From positions 1,154,501 to 1,218,500 of the forward strand of contig NC_010003.1 in assembly GCF_000018605.1 (NCBI RefSeq): a stretch of DNA of 64,000 nt. The letters are read 5' to 3'. Each line of letters begins with the position of its first letter. Positions within the stretch are counted from its first letter, which is position 1. A program made the position numbers and the translations under genes. The notes under the pieces were generated by a model. It was given only the letters and a program-made list of their open reading frames with translations, was not told where the DNA came from and searched no databases. Shown piece after piece: positions 46,292 to 54,942 of this stretch. Source of the stretch: Petrotoga mobilis SJ95 (GTDB taxonomy: Bacteria; Thermotogota; Thermotogae; Petrotogales; Petrotogaceae).

Positions 46292-47332
46292 ATGGATACT
46301 TCTACTTTACTAAAAAATTTATCCAATACTTTTGGGGTGTCTTCTTTTGAAAATTACACCTTTCCTTTGATTGAAGAAGAATTAAAAAACATCTCACCAG
46401 ATATAAAATTAGAAAAAGTAGGAATAGGTAATTTAGTGGCAACTTATGGAAATGAGAGTCCCAAAATTGCCTTTTTCGCACATGTAGACGAAATTGGAAT
46501 AGTTATATCAAAAATAATCGATGAACACTTCGCTCGTATTTCTCCCGTTGGTGGAGTCGATCCAAGAACCTTGGTAGGAAAAAGGGTTCTTTTTAAAACG
46601 AAAGATGCAGAAAAAATAGGTGTAATAGGGTTTTTAGCCCCTCACCTTCAAAAAAAGGAAGATAGAGAAAAATCTCCCTCCTTTGATGAGCTTTTCGTCG
46701 ATTTTTCAATTTCAGGGGGAACAAGCAATATCAACGTTGGTGATATGGGCGTTATACAAGTCCAGGCTGTTGAACTTGAAAATGGAAAGATATCAAATAA
46801 ATCTTTAGACAACAGAGTAGGTGCTGCGGTACTAATTAAGTCTTTGGAGTACCTACAAAATCTTAAATTTGAAGGACAATTGACTTTGTCTTTTAACAAA
46901 GGTGAGGAAGTGGGATTAGTTGGAGCACAAGGTAGCGCTCACCACCGAAAACCAGATTTTGCCATAGTAGTTGATGTAACTTTTGGCGAAAAACTACCAG
47001 AAAACTTTGAGCCTATCAAGCTTGGTGAAGGACCAGTTATAGGTATAGGTACCACCGTTACCAGAAGTATTTTCGAAGAACTAACAAAAACTGCAAAAAG
47101 TAACAATATCAAATACCAATTAGAAACTTTTACTAGAGGCAGTGGCACCGAAGCGGATGTAGTTCAAATATCTTCTACCGGAGTAAAAACAGGTGTTGTT
47201 TCAGTTCCAATCCTTAACATGCATTCTCCCAACGAGGTTGTAGATGTAAAAGATGTGGAAGAAAGCGCAAAATTATTATCTTTCTTTGCTTTAAACACCA
47301 GCTTAACTTGGAAAGGAAGTAGAAATTTATGA
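46292..47332 (+). CDS. M42-family aminopeptidase, paralogue 1
   Basis: 346 aa; ATG at 46292 behind AAAGGAGG (the longer frame starts within the SD region). Tetrahedral aminopeptidase family: AHVDEIGIV (His/Asp), LDNRVGAAV (bridging Asp), GEEVGLVGAQG (catalytic Glu pair), VDVTFG and the terminal HSPNEVVD. These form dodecameric shells that trim peptides. It overlaps the second paralogue by 4 bp; the three genes form one operon. Confidence 0.9.
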   Translation: MDTSTLLKNLSNTFGVSSFENYTFPLIEEELKNISPDIKLEKVGIGNLVATYGNESPKIAFFAHVDEIGIVISKIIDEHFARISPVGGVDPRTLVGKRVLFKTKDAEKIGVIGFLAPHLQKKEDREKSPSFDELFVDFSISGGTSNINVGDMGVIQVQAVELENGKISNKSLDNRVGAAVLIKSLEYLQNLKFEGQLTLSFNKGEEVGLVGAQGSAHHRKPDFAIVVDVTFGEKLPENFEPIKLGEGPVIGIGTTVTRSIFEELTKTAKSNNIKYQLETFTRGSGTEADVVQISSTGVKTGVVSVPILNMHSPNEVVDVKDVEESAKLLSFFALNTSLTWKGSRNL

Positions 47333-48351
47333 GGAAGTATTTAAAAGACTTAACTAATCTTGCCGGTATATCTTCAAGAGAAGAAAAAATAAGAGAGTAC
47401 ATCAAATCAAATGTTGCCAACAAGGTCGATGAAATTACCGAAGACAACATGGGAAACCTAATTTGTTTAATTAAAGGTAAAGATTCTTCCAAAAAATTAA
47501 TGCTTGACGCACACATGGATGAAGTTGGCTTTATGATCACCAGAATAAATGAAGACGGTACTTTTGGCATATCTCCCGTTGGAGGAGTTGACCCAAGGGT
47601 AGTAAAAAGTCAGAGATTAAAAATCGAAGAAAAAATATCTGCTGTTGTCAATTCTACACCCATTCACTTAGAAAAAGAAACCGACAAAGTTGAACAGTAT
47701 GAAAGTATAAAGGTCTACGCTGGATTTTCCAACAAAGAGGAAGCATCTAAAAAGGTCCATTTGGGCGATATGGTTACATTTGATACTACTTATTATGAGG
47801 AAAATAGCTATGCTGTAGCCAAAGCCTTTGATGATAGGGTTGGATGTTCTATTATGATGGATATAATTGACTATTTTTTTGAGAACAACGAGAAACCTCT
47901 TTACGATACATACTTCAATTTTGCTACTCAGGAAGAAACGGGGTTGAGAGGTACAGGAACTGCAGCTTCAAAAATACAGCCAAATTTCGCTATCGTATTA
48001 GAAGGTACAACTGCTGGTGACAACCCTGAAAACACCCCGGATAAATGGGCAACCCATATCGGAAATGGGCCCGTCTTAACATTCATGCATAGCGGTTTAG
48101 TACTCAACAAAGAAATCTTCGAAAAAATTGTAGATACTGCAAAGAAATTAGGTATTAAATTTCAATACAAAATGCGAACAGCAGGAGGAACAAACGCCGC
48201 CAGACTCGCAAAGACCCTTTATGGAATTCCAGCAGGGGTAATATCCGTTCCATGCCGATATATTCATTCTCCACAATCTATAATGAATTTACAAGATTAT
48301 GAAAATACCTACCAATTGGTAAAACAATTAGTCGTTAATACACCATTTTAA
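47329..48351 (+). CDS. M42-family aminopeptidase, paralogue 2
   Basis: 340 aa. AHMDEVGFMI, FDDRVGCSI, QEETGLRGTG, LEGTTAGD and HSPQSIMN are the M42 metal and catalytic blocks. It has Glu (LEGTT) where paralogues 1 and 3 show Asp (VDVT, IDVT), a common alternative in the family. ATG overlaps the previous stop (ATGA). Confidence 0.9.
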   Translation: MRKYLKDLTNLAGISSREEKIREYIKSNVANKVDEITEDNMGNLICLIKGKDSSKKLMLDAHMDEVGFMITRINEDGTFGISPVGGVDPRVVKSQRLKIEEKISAVVNSTPIHLEKETDKVEQYESIKVYAGFSNKEEASKKVHLGDMVTFDTTYYEENSYAVAKAFDDRVGCSIMMDIIDYFFENNEKPLYDTYFNFATQEETGLRGTGTAASKIQPNFAIVLEGTTAGDNPENTPDKWATHIGNGPVLTFMHSGLVLNKEIFEKIVDTAKKLGIKFQYKMRTAGGTNAARLAKTLYGIPAGVISVPCRYIHSPQSIMNLQDYENTYQLVKQLVVNTPF

Positions 48352-48368
48352 GAGAGGTGGCAAAAAAA

Positions 48369-49373
48369 TTGAAAGAGCTAATAAAAAATATTACGGAACT
48401 TTATGGACCAAGTGGAAGAGAAGATCAAGTGAGAGATTTTATAAAAGAACAGATCAAAGATCATGTGGATGATATTAAAACAGACAAGTTAGGAAATCTT
48501 ATCGCCACAAAAAAAGGCAACTCTGGAAAAACCATATTATTTGACGCTCACATGGATGAAATAGGGGTTGTTGTTACACACATTTTAGACAAAGGCTTTT
48601 TAAAAGTAGAACAAGTCGGCGGTCAAAACCCTGTAAATTTGATCGGTTCCAGGTTGATTTTTAATGGAAGAATAGGGGTTGTTGGAGTTGAGGGAGAAAG
48701 TGAAAAAGAATTAAAAGATAATTATAAAAACTTATCTTTAGACAATATATTTGTTGACATAGGCGTATCTTCAAAAGAAGAAGCGGAAAAAATTGCCCCT
48801 ATTGGCACTTTTGGAACCTTTGCGGAAGGTTTCGTCGATTATGGTAATTATTGTATGTCAAAAGCCATGGATGACAGAATTGGATGCGCCATTTTAATAG
48901 AAACCATCAAAAATATGAAAGATAATCAACACACAGTTTTATTTGCTTTTACTATCCAAGAAGAAGTAGGTTTAGTCGGATCTTTTGTTTCGGCTTATGA
49001 TTACGAAGTCGACAGAGCAATAGCTATAGATGTCACGGATTCCTTGGATACTCCTAAGGCTCTTAAAAGAATGAGCATGGCTTTGGGAAAAGGACCTTGT
49101 ATTAAAATAAAAGACAATCTTTCTGTAAGTGACAGAGAAGTTGTAGAATGGATAAAAAATGCTGCTTTGGCAAACAACATACCCTATCAGTTCGAGGTAT
49201 TAACCTTCGGAGGAACAAATGCCGCGGGCTATCAAAGAACTAAATCTGGAATTCCTAGTGGTACTATTTCTATTCCTACTAGATACATACATTCACCTCA
49301 CGAGATGTTATCCTATAGCGATGTTGAAAACACGGTGAAACTATTGAATACGCTTAGTAAAACGAATTTTTAG
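48369..49373 (+). CDS. M42-family aminopeptidase, paralogue 3
   Basis: 334 aa. The TTG at 48369 is preferred: GAGAGGTGG lies eight bases upstream, while the GTG at 48357 is part of that SD. Blocks: AHMDEIGVVV, MDDRIGCAI, QEEVGLVGSF, IDVTDSLD and HSPHEMLS. All metal ligands are kept. Paralogues in one operon can differ in residue preference or co-assemble; which applies here is unknown. Confidence 0.88.
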   Translation: MKELIKNITELYGPSGREDQVRDFIKEQIKDHVDDIKTDKLGNLIATKKGNSGKTILFDAHMDEIGVVVTHILDKGFLKVEQVGGQNPVNLIGSRLIFNGRIGVVGVEGESEKELKDNYKNLSLDNIFVDIGVSSKEEAEKIAPIGTFGTFAEGFVDYGNYCMSKAMDDRIGCAILIETIKNMKDNQHTVLFAFTIQEEVGLVGSFVSAYDYEVDRAIAIDVTDSLDTPKALKRMSMALGKGPCIKIKDNLSVSDREVVEWIKNAALANNIPYQFEVLTFGGTNAAGYQRTKSGIPSGTISIPTRYIHSPHEMLSYSDVENTVKLLNTLSKTNF

Positions 49374-49405
49374 AAGCTTATTTTTTACGTTTGAGGAGGA
49401 AAATC

Positions 49406-49786
49406 ATGGTCAATGTAGCGTTAATAGCTCACGATAAAAAGAAGTTAGACCTTGCGCTCTTTGCCAAAGAATGGAAGGATGTATTTAAAAATTGCAAACT
49501 TTATGCTACAAAAACCACTGGAAAGATTTTAAAAGAAAAAGTGGGGTTAGAGATACAAACTTTTGAATCTGGACCATTGGGAGGAGACTTACAAATAGGC
49601 GCTCTTGCTGTCAGTGGGAAAATAGATTTTGTGATCTTTTTAAGGGATCCGTTGACTGCCCAACCCCATGAACCTGATGTATCCGCTGTTTTACGGATTT
49701 GCGATGTACACAATATTCCACTTGCTACTAATTTAGCAACCGCTGAAGCGATAGTTCTAGAAATTCAAAAAAAACTTAATAATTAA
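49406..49786 (+). CDS. mgsA: methylglyoxal synthase
   Basis: 126 aa. ATG at 49406 after GAGGAGG; a longer frame from 49391 covers the SD. Family blocks: VALIAHDKKK at the N-terminus, GPLGGDLQIGALAVSG, the Asp-containing FLRDPLTAQPHEPDV and NIPLATNLATAEA. It converts dihydroxyacetone phosphate to methylglyoxal, a bypass of lower glycolysis under phosphate stress. The stop overlaps the convergent SecB-like gene by 4 bp. Confidence 0.95.
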   Translation: MVNVALIAHDKKKLDLALFAKEWKDVFKNCKLYATKTTGKILKEKVGLEIQTFESGPLGGDLQIGALAVSGKIDFVIFLRDPLTAQPHEPDVSAVLRICDVHNIPLATNLATAEAIVLEIQKKLNN

Positions 49787-50232
49787 AGTTTATTATCTTG
49801 ACTATCAATTTGATGATTGCCTATACTTAATGGCAGAACAATATTTGGTAACGCAGCTTTTATTAAAATTTCGTCCAAATATATTCTAATATAGGGCCAA
49901 AGTACACCATCTACAAAATTTTTAAGGAAATACTTTTTGGCCCTTTTGTTTTTTGAAAAACTTCCAAAATCTATACCTGTTTCGAAAATCTCTCTGAAGG
50001 TCACAACATAATATGCTATTCTCTTTTTTTCCCCTTCTAAAAAGATCCTGTAAGTAACAATTAAATTTAAGTCAATATTTTTTTGTTCATACACATATCC
50101 TCTTTCGATAGATATTTCAGAAATTTTTTCAACTACTTCTTTACTTGTTCTCTCGAAAAATACACTTTCCAAAAAAATATCCTTTAAAATTATATCTTTC
50201 AATATACTTATTTTTTTATCAGTTTTTTTCAT
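49783..50232 (-). CDS. SecB-like chaperone (toxin-antitoxin-chaperone type)
   Basis: 149 aa. The ATG at 50232 follows GGGAGGAG. Four beta strands and a terminal helix as in SecB: FFERTSKEVVEKISE, NIDLNLIVTYRIFL, AYYVVTFREIFETG, then VDGVLWPYIRIYLDEILIKAALPNIVLPLSI (residues 108-137), which parallels the LWPY/LP region of solitary SecB-like proteins such as M. tuberculosis Rv1957. It lies 54 bp behind an HTH gene in the same direction, the order antitoxin-chaperone of TAC modules. True SecB for general export is a weaker reading because the gene partners an HTH protein. Confidence 0.68.
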   Translation of the reverse strand: MKKTDKKISILKDIILKDIFLESVFFERTSKEVVEKISEISIERGYVYEQKNIDLNLIVTYRIFLEGEKKRIAYYVVTFREIFETGIDFGSFSKNKRAKKYFLKNFVDGVLWPYIRIYLDEILIKAALPNIVLPLSIGNHQIDSQDNKL

Positions 50233-50286
50233 AAAAACTCCTCCCAAAGTTTATGAATTTTTTGTCATTAGTAGCTTTATTTCTTT

Positions 50287-50604
50287 TTATAATTTTAAGT
50301 GAAATATTGTTTCAAAATTATCATTTTTAGAAACGTCATCACTATTTATCTCTTTATCATCTCTAGGCTCAAAATATAATTTGATACTCCCTCCCAACAC
50401 TTCTGTCAATCTTTGCAAAAACAAATATGTTGGATTGTAATTTCCTTTTTCAAATTTAGAAATTATCGCCTGCGTTGTCCCCATCCTCTCAGCTAGATCT
50501 TTTTGTGTAATTCCCATTTGTAACCTTCTTTTTTTAATTTCATATACCAAGTCTAATAAAGCTTTCTTATCTATAGTTTCCCATTTCTTCTCATTTTCAT
50601 TCAA
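50287..50604 (-). CDS. XRE-family HTH protein, HigA-like antitoxin/repressor
   Basis: 105 aa. The TTG at 50604 follows GGAGG by eight bases; a GTG at 50625 precedes the SD and is rejected. Helix-turn-helix at residues 24-75 (RRLQMGITQKDLAERMGTTQAIISKFEKGNYNPTYLFLQRLTEVLG), followed by SIKLYFEPRD, typical of HigA antitoxins. The tail (82-105) is acidic and ends FETIFHLKL, a hydrophobic end like the chaperone-addiction regions of TAC antitoxins. No toxin gene is found between this gene and the divergent opu operon. Palindromes overlap its promoter, suggesting autoregulation. Confidence 0.78.
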   Translation of the reverse strand: MNENEKKWETIDKKALLDLVYEIKKRRLQMGITQKDLAERMGTTQAIISKFEKGNYNPTYLFLQRLTEVLGGSIKLYFEPRDDKEINSDDVSKNDNFETIFHLKL

Positions 50605-50633
50605 AGTTTTCACCTCCAATCTCACTATATTTT

Positions 50634-50688
50634 ATTATACAGCTTTTAGAAATTCTAAAACCTATTTTAAAGAGAATTTCTAGAATTC
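50634..50688 (-). promoter_or_regulatory. promoter and palindromic operators of the HTH-SecB-like pair
   Basis: Minus-strand TATAAT (50639-50634) with the palindrome TTTTAGAATTTCTAAAA (50660-50644) in the spacer region. A second TAGAA/TTCTA-bearing palindrome lies at 50673-50688. Two related sites over a promoter are expected for an autorepressing HTH protein. Confidence 0.6.
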
Positions 50689-50831
50689 AAAAATTTTTAA
50701 ACGTCCCCCCACAATATTTTTGAAAACATACTATTAGCAAACTAATTATAATATAAAATATCTTAAAAGATTTTTAATTTTATATTTTTACTTAATTGTA
50801 ACTTACTTATATTCTAAAAAGATTAAAAATG

Positions 50832-50840
50832 TGTTATAAT
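50832..50840 (+). promoter_or_regulatory. extended -10 promoter of the opuC-like operon
   Basis: TGTTATAAT, 55 bases before the GTG start; no clear -35. Confidence 0.55.
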
Positions 50841-50894
50841 ATTTATCGCAATGATGAACAAAATAATTTACAATGAGAAGAAGGGAGTGAAACA

Positions 50895-51551
50895 GTGGAA
50901 TTCTTCGAATATATTTCTAGTAGTTCAAGTATCATAATTAGAGAGTTTCTAAATCATTTGAAAATCATAGGTTTATCTTTACCTTTTTCCATAGGTATAG
51001 GAGTACCTACAGGAATTTTTATATCAAGGCATCCTAAAGCCGCAAACATAGTTATCTACATTGCCAGTATTCTGATGACTATCCCAAGTTTGGCCCTTTT
51101 TGGGATTATGGTTGTAATTTTGTCTCCTTTTGGAGCTGGCTTAGGGGTTACACCTGCCGTGATTGCTCTGATTATATACTCTTTACTTCCAATTATAAGA
51201 AATACATTAACAGCTATTCAAGCCCTAGACCCACAAATGATAGAGGCTGCTAAAGGAATGGGAATGACCGAATCTCAAATATTATTCAAGATCCGTTTAC
51301 CTTTATCGATCCCTACTATAATGTCTGGGGTAAGAAATGCTGTAGTAATGGGAGTCGGCGTTGCTACTTTAGGATATTTTGTTGCTTCAGGAGGATTAGG
51401 ATACTTTATTTTTGCTGGGTTAAGCAGGTCACGGTATCCAATGGTAATAACAGGGGTAATATTGGTCTCAATTTTGGGTGTTTTAGCTAATTATCTTTTA
51501 CTAAAATTTGAGGATTTAATTACTCCAAAGGGTCTTAAAATTAAAGAATAA
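50895..51551 (+). CDS. opuCB: osmoprotectant/quaternary amine ABC transporter, permease 1
   Basis: 218 aa, GTG start behind AGAAGGGAGTG. Five to six TM helices; the EAA-type loop EAAKGMGMTESQILFKIRLP that contacts the ATPase is present. Shares the ProW/OpuCB pattern PSLALFGIMVVIL and LPIIRNTLTAI. First of four genes with the order permease, ATPase, permease, binding protein. The substrate (glycine betaine, choline or carnitine) is not resolved by sequence. Confidence 0.85.
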   Translation: MEFFEYISSSSSIIIREFLNHLKIIGLSLPFSIGIGVPTGIFISRHPKAANIVIYIASILMTIPSLALFGIMVVILSPFGAGLGVTPAVIALIIYSLLPIIRNTLTAIQALDPQMIEAAKGMGMTESQILFKIRLPLSIPTIMSGVRNAVVMGVGVATLGYFVASGGLGYFIFAGLSRSRYPMVITGVILVSILGVLANYLLLKFEDLITPKGLKIKE

Positions 51552-51578
51552 GATAAAAATCATAGGAGGAACATTAAA

Positions 51579-52682
51579 ATGGCAATAAAATTAGTTGATC
51601 TCACAAAAAAGTATGGTGATTTTACCGCCGTTAATAATTTAAATATCGAATTTGAAGACAATAAATTAACTATTCTAATAGGTCCGTCTGGATGTGGAAA
51701 AACAACTACCTTAAAGATGATCAATCGTTTGATTGAAAGAACATCAGGCGATATCCTCTTCGATGGAAAATCGATTGACGATATAAATCCCATACAATTA
51801 AGAAGAAGTATAGGCTACGTTATACAAGAAATTGGATTATTCCCTCATATGACTGTATTCGATAACATCGCTGTAGTTCCAAGGCTTTTGAAATGGACTG
51901 AAGAAAAAATAAAAAAGCGGGTATACGATCTATTAGATTTAGTAAATCTTGATCCAGACGTTAACGCTTATAAGTTTCCAGCACAACTATCTGGAGGTCA
52001 AAGACAGAGAGTGGGAGTAGCAAGGGGACTTGCAGCTGATCCTGACATATTGCTCATGGATGAACCATTTGGTGCGATTGATCCTATAAATAGAGAAACA
52101 TTACAAGATGCATTTCTTGAAATTCAAGAAAAGATCAAAAAGACTATTATATTTGTCACACATGACATAAGGGAAGCTATTAAATTGGGTGATAAAATTG
52201 CGATCTTCAAAGACGGTGAATTAGTACAGTACGATGATACACAAAATATTGTTCAAAACCCGAAAAACGATTTTGTTAAGGACATATTGGGGGAAGATAG
52301 CCAATTCAAAGCTTTGGAATTTGTTAAGGTTAGCGAAGGATTGTATAAAGACATTCAAGTCTTTAAAATTGATGAGGATCTTTCAAAGATTAAAAATACA
52401 GTACAGAGTAATTATCCTATCACCATTTTTGTTGATAAAAATAACAACTATAAAGGGTTTATAGAAACTAAAAGAGTGAATAGAATTAATGATTCATCTA
52501 AATTGAAAAGTTCTTTGAAAAAAGATCACGTTACGGAAAAATCAAGCCTTTATGAAGCATTAAACAAAATACTAAGTTCTTCAAGTACAAATATCCCTGT
52601 GGTTACAGATAAGCAAAAGGTAATAGGAGTGATCAACTTAAAAGCTATATTTGAACAAATGTCAAATAAAGCAGAGGTTTGA
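51579..52682 (+). CDS. opuCA: osmoprotectant ABC transporter, ATP-binding protein with CBS pair
   Basis: 367 aa. Walker A GPSGCGKTT, Q-loop YVIQEIGLFPHMTVFDNIA (the OpuA/ProV-type sequence), signature LSGGQRQRVGVARGL, Walker B ILLMDEPFGAIDP and switch FVTHDI. The C-terminal 120 residues form a CBS pair (ALNKILSSSSTNIPVVTDKQKVIGVINLKAI), which in OpuA senses ionic strength or c-di-AMP. SD AGGAGG. Confidence 0.93.
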   Translation: MAIKLVDLTKKYGDFTAVNNLNIEFEDNKLTILIGPSGCGKTTTLKMINRLIERTSGDILFDGKSIDDINPIQLRRSIGYVIQEIGLFPHMTVFDNIAVVPRLLKWTEEKIKKRVYDLLDLVNLDPDVNAYKFPAQLSGGQRQRVGVARGLAADPDILLMDEPFGAIDPINRETLQDAFLEIQEKIKKTIIFVTHDIREAIKLGDKIAIFKDGELVQYDDTQNIVQNPKNDFVKDILGEDSQFKALEFVKVSEGLYKDIQVFKIDEDLSKIKNTVQSNYPITIFVDKNNNYKGFIETKRVNRINDSSKLKSSLKKDHVTEKSSLYEALNKILSSSSTNIPVVTDKQKVIGVINLKAIFEQMSNKAEV

Positions 52683-52697
52683 TAAGAGGAGGATAAT

Positions 52698-53348
52698 ATG
52701 GAATTTTTTACATACGTTGCTGAAAATCTTGGTTATATGGGAATAAAGACTATGGAACATCTTTATTTGTTTGCATCTTCTTGGGCAATTGCCATAGTTG
52801 TGGGAATGGCGATAGGAATCTATGTTACCCGCCCCGGGAAAGAGAAGAGTGGAAGAATAGCACTTTCAATCACAGGAATAGCCCAGGCGGTCCCAAGTAT
52901 TGCCGTCATAGCTCTGGTTTTTTTATTCATGGGAATAGGCCCAGCCCCGGCGATCTTTGCCCTGTTTTTATACAGCATAGTTCCTATAACTTTTAACACG
53001 GCATCTGGACTTTTCGGCATTGATAAAGGTATGAAAGAAGCAGCAAGAGGAATGGGAATGACTAAAAGGGAAATCCTGTGGAAAGTAGAAATCCCAAACG
53101 CGATACCTACTATTTTTTCAGGAATAAGAAATGCAGCCATAATAAATTTAGGAACAGCTACAATCGCGTCAGCCATAGGTGCTGGAGGATTGGGAGAATT
53201 AATTTTTATAGGTCTTGGGACCTTTAAATTCGAGATGATATTAGCTGGAGCTATTCCAGTTTCAATAATGGCCGTTTTAATTGATTTCATACTCGCTTTA
53301 ATACAAAACAAAATGACTTCGGAAGGTATTAAATTACAAAATGAATAA
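52698..53348 (+). CDS. opuCD: osmoprotectant/quaternary amine ABC transporter, permease 2
   Basis: 216 aa, paralogue of the first permease. EAARGMGMTKREILWKVEIPNAIP is its ATPase-contact loop; AVPSIAVIALVFLFMGIG and GAGGLGELIFIGL are typical. It follows the ATPase by 15 bp with SD AGAGGAGG and would form the heterodimeric channel with permease 1. Confidence 0.85.
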   Translation: MEFFTYVAENLGYMGIKTMEHLYLFASSWAIAIVVGMAIGIYVTRPGKEKSGRIALSITGIAQAVPSIAVIALVFLFMGIGPAPAIFALFLYSIVPITFNTASGLFGIDKGMKEAARGMGMTKREILWKVEIPNAIPTIFSGIRNAAIINLGTATIASAIGAGGLGELIFIGLGTFKFEMILAGAIPVSIMAVLIDFILALIQNKMTSEGIKLQNE

Positions 53349-53378
53349 TGAAAAAACTTTTAAATGGAGGTGTTAACA

Positions 53379-54263
53379 TTGAAAAAATTGGCAGTACTTA
53401 TGTTAGTTGTAGCGTTTTCTTTAACTGCGCTATTTGGTGCAACTTTAACCGTAGGTGCAAAAAACTTCACAGAACAGTATGTTCTTGGAAATTTGGCTTC
53501 ACTGCTACTTGAAGAGAATGGCTTTAACGTTGTTGAAAGGTTCGGCCTTAGTTCCTTCGTTGCTAGACAAGGTTTGACAACAGGACAGATTGATTTATAT
53601 CCAGATTACACTGGAACCGCGTGGGTAACTTATTTAGATCAAGAAGAAATTATAAATGATCCAGATGAACTTTTAGAAAAAGTCAGAGAATTAGATGCTG
53701 AAAATGGTGTCGTTTGGCTTGATAGAATAAACGCTAACAATACTTATGCCCTCGCTATTCGTCAAGAAGATTACGAAAAATATGGTTTCGAAACCCTCTC
53801 TGATTTAGTTGCTTACTGGAACGAACATCCAAATGAGTTTGTGGTAGGAGTTGACTATGAATTCTATGAAAGACCTGATGGTTTCTTTGCCTTTGCTGAC
53901 CACTATGGTTTAGATATTCAAGATTCCCAAGTATCAACCATGCAACTTGGATTAACTTACGAGGCAATTTCAAACAATAAAATAGATATCGCTATGGTTT
54001 TTGCTACCGATCCAAAAATTTTAAGATACAATCTACATGTACTAGAAGACGACCAAAACTTCTGGCCTTATTACCATATTTCTTACGCGGTTAGAAAAGA
54101 TGTACTTGATGAATACCCTGAAATTGAAGAAATTTTAAGACCTCTCACACAGTACCTAAACCAAGACATTTTAATAAGACTCAATTACAGAGTAGATGTT
54201 GATGGTGTTGAACCAGAAGTTGTTGCAAGAGATTATTTACAAGGTTTAGGTTTAATAGAATAA
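53379..54263 (+). CDS. opuCC: osmoprotectant ABC transporter, substrate-binding protein
   Basis: 294 aa. The TTG at 53379 has TGGAGGTG at proper distance; an ATG at 53364 precedes the SD. Signal peptide KKLAVLMLVVAFSLTALFG without lipobox Cys. OpuAC/ProX-like type II fold: LTVGAKNFTEQYVLGNL, DLYPDYTGTAWVTYL and AISNNKIDIAMVFATDPKI. It delivers quaternary amines to the permeases. A terminator follows. Confidence 0.9.
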   Translation: MKKLAVLMLVVAFSLTALFGATLTVGAKNFTEQYVLGNLASLLLEENGFNVVERFGLSSFVARQGLTTGQIDLYPDYTGTAWVTYLDQEEIINDPDELLEKVRELDAENGVVWLDRINANNTYALAIRQEDYEKYGFETLSDLVAYWNEHPNEFVVGVDYEFYERPDGFFAFADHYGLDIQDSQVSTMQLGLTYEAISNNKIDIAMVFATDPKILRYNLHVLEDDQNFWPYYHISYAVRKDVLDEYPEIEEILRPLTQYLNQDILIRLNYRVDVDGVEPEVVARDYLQGLGLIE

Positions 54264-54280
54264 TCTCAGTTATCACATTA

Positions 54281-54306
54281 AAAGCCAGGAATCTCCTGGC
54301 TTTTTA
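54281..54306. terminator. bidirectional terminator between the opuC-like and met operons
   Basis: AAAAGCCAGGA (54281-54291) with TCCTGGCTTTT (54295-54305), 3-base loop. Confidence 0.92.
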
Positions 54307-54942
54307 TTTTCTTAAAGAGTTCGACAATCTTGAACCAACAAATTGAATTATCTGAGTTAAGAAGATTAATATTGCCACGTCGTATAGAAGCACATCCATT
54401 CTAAACCTTTGATATCCGTAGTTTATTGCCATTGCCCCCAGGCCTCCGGCTCCAACAGCTCCAGCAATAGCCGTATAAGTTATTAGATTTATAATCAACA
54501 AAGTGATATTTGAAACCATTTCCGGAGCGGTCTCAGGTAATAATACTTTCAATATAAACTGTCTGTTGGTCATACCCATAGACACAGACGTGTCTAGTAA
54601 ACCTTGTGAAAGATTGTTAAAAGAAGTTTCAGCCAATCTTGCCATAAACGGAATGGCTGCTATAGACAATGGTACAATCGCTGCGGTTGATCCGATTATT
54701 GTTCCTGTTAATAATCTAGTTAAAGGGATTATCAAAATAATAAGGATGATAAAAGGTATTGATCTAAATATATTTACAATCCAATCTAAAACGGAATACC
54801 AAGTTTTTGTTGCATTTTTATCACTTTTAGACAACATGTAGAGCGCTATACCCAAAGGAATACCCAACAAAATAGCTATAAAGCCAGACACAAAAGTCAT
54901 GTATAACGTTTCAAAAGTAGCTATAAATAGATCTTGGATCAT
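54304..54942 (-). CDS. metI: methionine ABC transporter permease
   Basis: 212 aa with five TM helices. MetI blocks: RSIPFIILIILIIPLTRL, GSTAAIVPLSIAAIPFMARL, the ATPase-contact DTSVSMGMTNRQFILKVLLPE and GAVGAGGLGAMAINYGYQRF. The start directly abuts the metN stop (TAAATG). Last gene of the SAM-riboswitch operon. Confidence 0.94.
   Translation of the reverse strand: MIQDLFIATFETLYMTFVSGFIAILLGIPLGIALYMLSKSDKNATKTWYSVLDWIVNIFRSIPFIILIILIIPLTRLLTGTIIGSTAAIVPLSIAAIPFMARLAETSFNNLSQGLLDTSVSMGMTNRQFILKVLLPETAPEMVSNITLLIINLITYTAIAGAVGAGGLGAMAINYGYQRFRMDVLLYDVAILIFLTQIIQFVGSRLSNSLRK

Noticed and set aside
49783-50604. Prophage repressor region
   Set aside because: No integrase, structural or replication phage gene is nearby; the HTH gene pairs with a SecB-like gene instead.
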